Origin: a virus
DNA: 20,896 bases
Virus record (IMG/VR): IMGVR_UViG_3300044961_000126
Span: 1-20,896 of that record
Reading direction: 5' to 3' (one strand)
Shown here: positions 20,029 through 20,896 of the stretch, in pieces
Numbering within the stretch: position 1 is the first letter of the stretch
Layout of the letters: the number at the start of each line of letters is the position of its first letter
Position numbers and translations under genes: made by a program
Notes under the pieces: model-generated
Databases searched by the model: none
What the model was told of the DNA's origin: nothing
The model's input: only the letters and a program-made list of their open reading frames with translations

Positions 20029-20896
20029 TTATACGTGAACCAAATTATTCACAAATGTTTGTGTAGTCGATACCCAACTAAATTTTTCTGCTGATCTAAC
20101 CACGGCTTCCCGATCCAGTTGCATGGCAGGTCTGATATAATCCCCCATCTGTTCCGTGGAATGGACCAAATATCCATTGACACCATGCTCTATGATATCC
20201 GGCGCAGCGCCGGTGTGGTAAGCAATGACAGGTACGCCCGCCGCGAGTGCTTCTAACATTACAATACCGAAGGTATCTGATAAGGACGGAAATACAAATA
20301 CCGATGCTTGATGATATTCTGCAATGAGTGCATCACCACACTTTTTACCGACGAATTTTGTATTGTTGTGTGTTCTTTCATCGAGGTCAATTAATTTTAA
20401 TAAATGTGGACCATCACCTACTAGATGTTTTTTCATTCCTTCGGGTGGAACTATCTGGATGAATTCATCCAGATTCTTTTCTTTCGATACGCGACTCACA
20501 CACAAAATAGTATTTCGTATAGTAAACTGTGTTTTGCGGAATTTATTGTGATCTACTCCACGACCCCACACCACGGTATCACAATCAAGATGGTTTTGTG
20601 CATCTCGACTGGGAACTAACACCACTGATGCGGGGCCGTGAAACCAATTCAAATATTTTCTAATGTGATCTGGTGCGACACCCCACCACATATTTGCATA
20701 TGATGCAAAATCGGTATGATACGAAGTAGTAAACTGTAATCCGCGTTGTAAGCAATATCGTCTTGCCGCAATACCCAATGGACCCTCGGTAGCAATATGA
20801 ACATGCGTAGGATCAACACGATGAAATAGTTCCGGAAATTTCCACAAGTTTAACGATATGGAAATTTCTTTGTAAAATGGCAACCGAATGCAACGA
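20029..20896 (-). CDS. GT4-type (GT-B) glycosyltransferase, partial (runs off right edge)
   Basis: A GT-B glycosyltransferase, N-terminus missing. The seen part starts in an RCIRLPFYKEISIS segment, then HVHIATEGPLGIAARRYC and TTSYHTDFASYA, the acceptor-side region of GT4 mannosyltransferase-like enzymes. VSRVSKEKNLDEFI opens the donor domain. It ends with VFPSLSDTFGIVMLEALAAG, the E-x7-E region, in which the first Glu is Asp. It would transfer a sugar from a nucleotide sugar with retention. About 90 residues are expected beyond the edge. The frame is open to the last base, so the TTG at 20883 is not the real start. Confidence 0.88.
   Translation of the reverse strand, partial: RCIRLPFYKEISISLNLWKFPELFHRVDPTHVHIATEGPLGIAARRYCLQRGLQFTTSYHTDFASYANMWWGVAPDHIRKYLNWFHGPASVVLVPSRDAQNHLDCDTVVWGRGVDHNKFRKTQFTIRNTILCVSRVSKEKNLDEFIQIVPPEGMKKHLVGDGPHLLKLIDLDERTHNNTKFVGKKCGDALIAEYHQASVFVFPSLSDTFGIVMLEALAAGVPVIAYHTGAAPDIIEHGVNGYLVHSTEQMGDYIRPAMQLDREAVVRSAEKFSWVSTTQTFVNNLVHV

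Overview
The window looks like part of a large tailed-phage (Caudoviricetes, myovirus-type) genome. Every convincing gene is read from the minus strand. Genes are tightly packed, with ATGA/GTGA-type overlaps and strong Shine-Dalgarno (SD) sites. The content is typical of a large lytic phage: nucleotide metabolism (thyX, dNMP kinase), RNase H, lysis genes (amidase, candidate holin), glycan genes, four HNH/GIY-YIG endonuclease-type genes and many small proteins of unknown function. No structural hallmark gene (major capsid, terminase, portal) lies inside, so the exact phage group cannot be named. SD use and TTGACA/TATAAT-type promoters suggest a proteobacterial or other sigma70-type host.

Layout, from high to low coordinates (the direction of transcription). 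20896-16002: glycan and nucleotide genes, namely a partial GT4-type glycosyltransferase, a small membrane/coiled-coil protein, an NAD-dependent sugar epimerase, an RNase HI-like protein, a GT2 glycosyltransferase, a dNMP kinase and a HAD hydrolase. 15955-11213: a lysis and probably virion cluster, with a candidate holin, a small basic protein, a 686-aa protein, an N-acetylmuramoyl-L-alanine amidase, an EF-hand-loop protein and an OmpR-type winged-helix protein. 11211-8491: thyX and a P-loop kinase gene, each invaded upstream by a GIY-YIG homing endonuclease; a truncated, diverged thyX 5' end and duplicated endonuclease 3' ends remain as scars. 7964-7259: two small unknown genes and a terminator. 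7229-3678: a MoxR/CobS-type AAA+ ATPase, a CobT-like metallopeptidase/VWA protein and a newly recognised 45-aa membrane protein. 3686-1440: small genes and two HNH-type genes. Between these two lies a roughly 700-nt non-coding tract with a perfect sigma70 promoter, a highly structured RNA, a 32-aa ORF and a chain of hairpins ending at a terminator. 1439-427: gene-free minisatellite-like repeat arrays. 399-1: two small overlapping membrane-protein genes.

Regulation is unusually readable. Eight candidate promoters share TTGA(C/T)(A/T), a spacer of exactly 17 nt and TAnnnT. Two of them place +1 on the ATG, implying leaderless mRNAs. A second motif, TATTTATNA, precedes several genes, including lysis and putative virion genes, and may be another promoter class.

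The most interesting items are the structured RNA that buries the only good SD of a 32-aa ORF, the binary two-monomer repeat array, the endonuclease scars at thyX and the kinase, the interleaved inverted repeats (pseudoknot) before one endonuclease, and an N-terminal peptide motif shared by a transcription-factor-like protein and a 686-aa protein.
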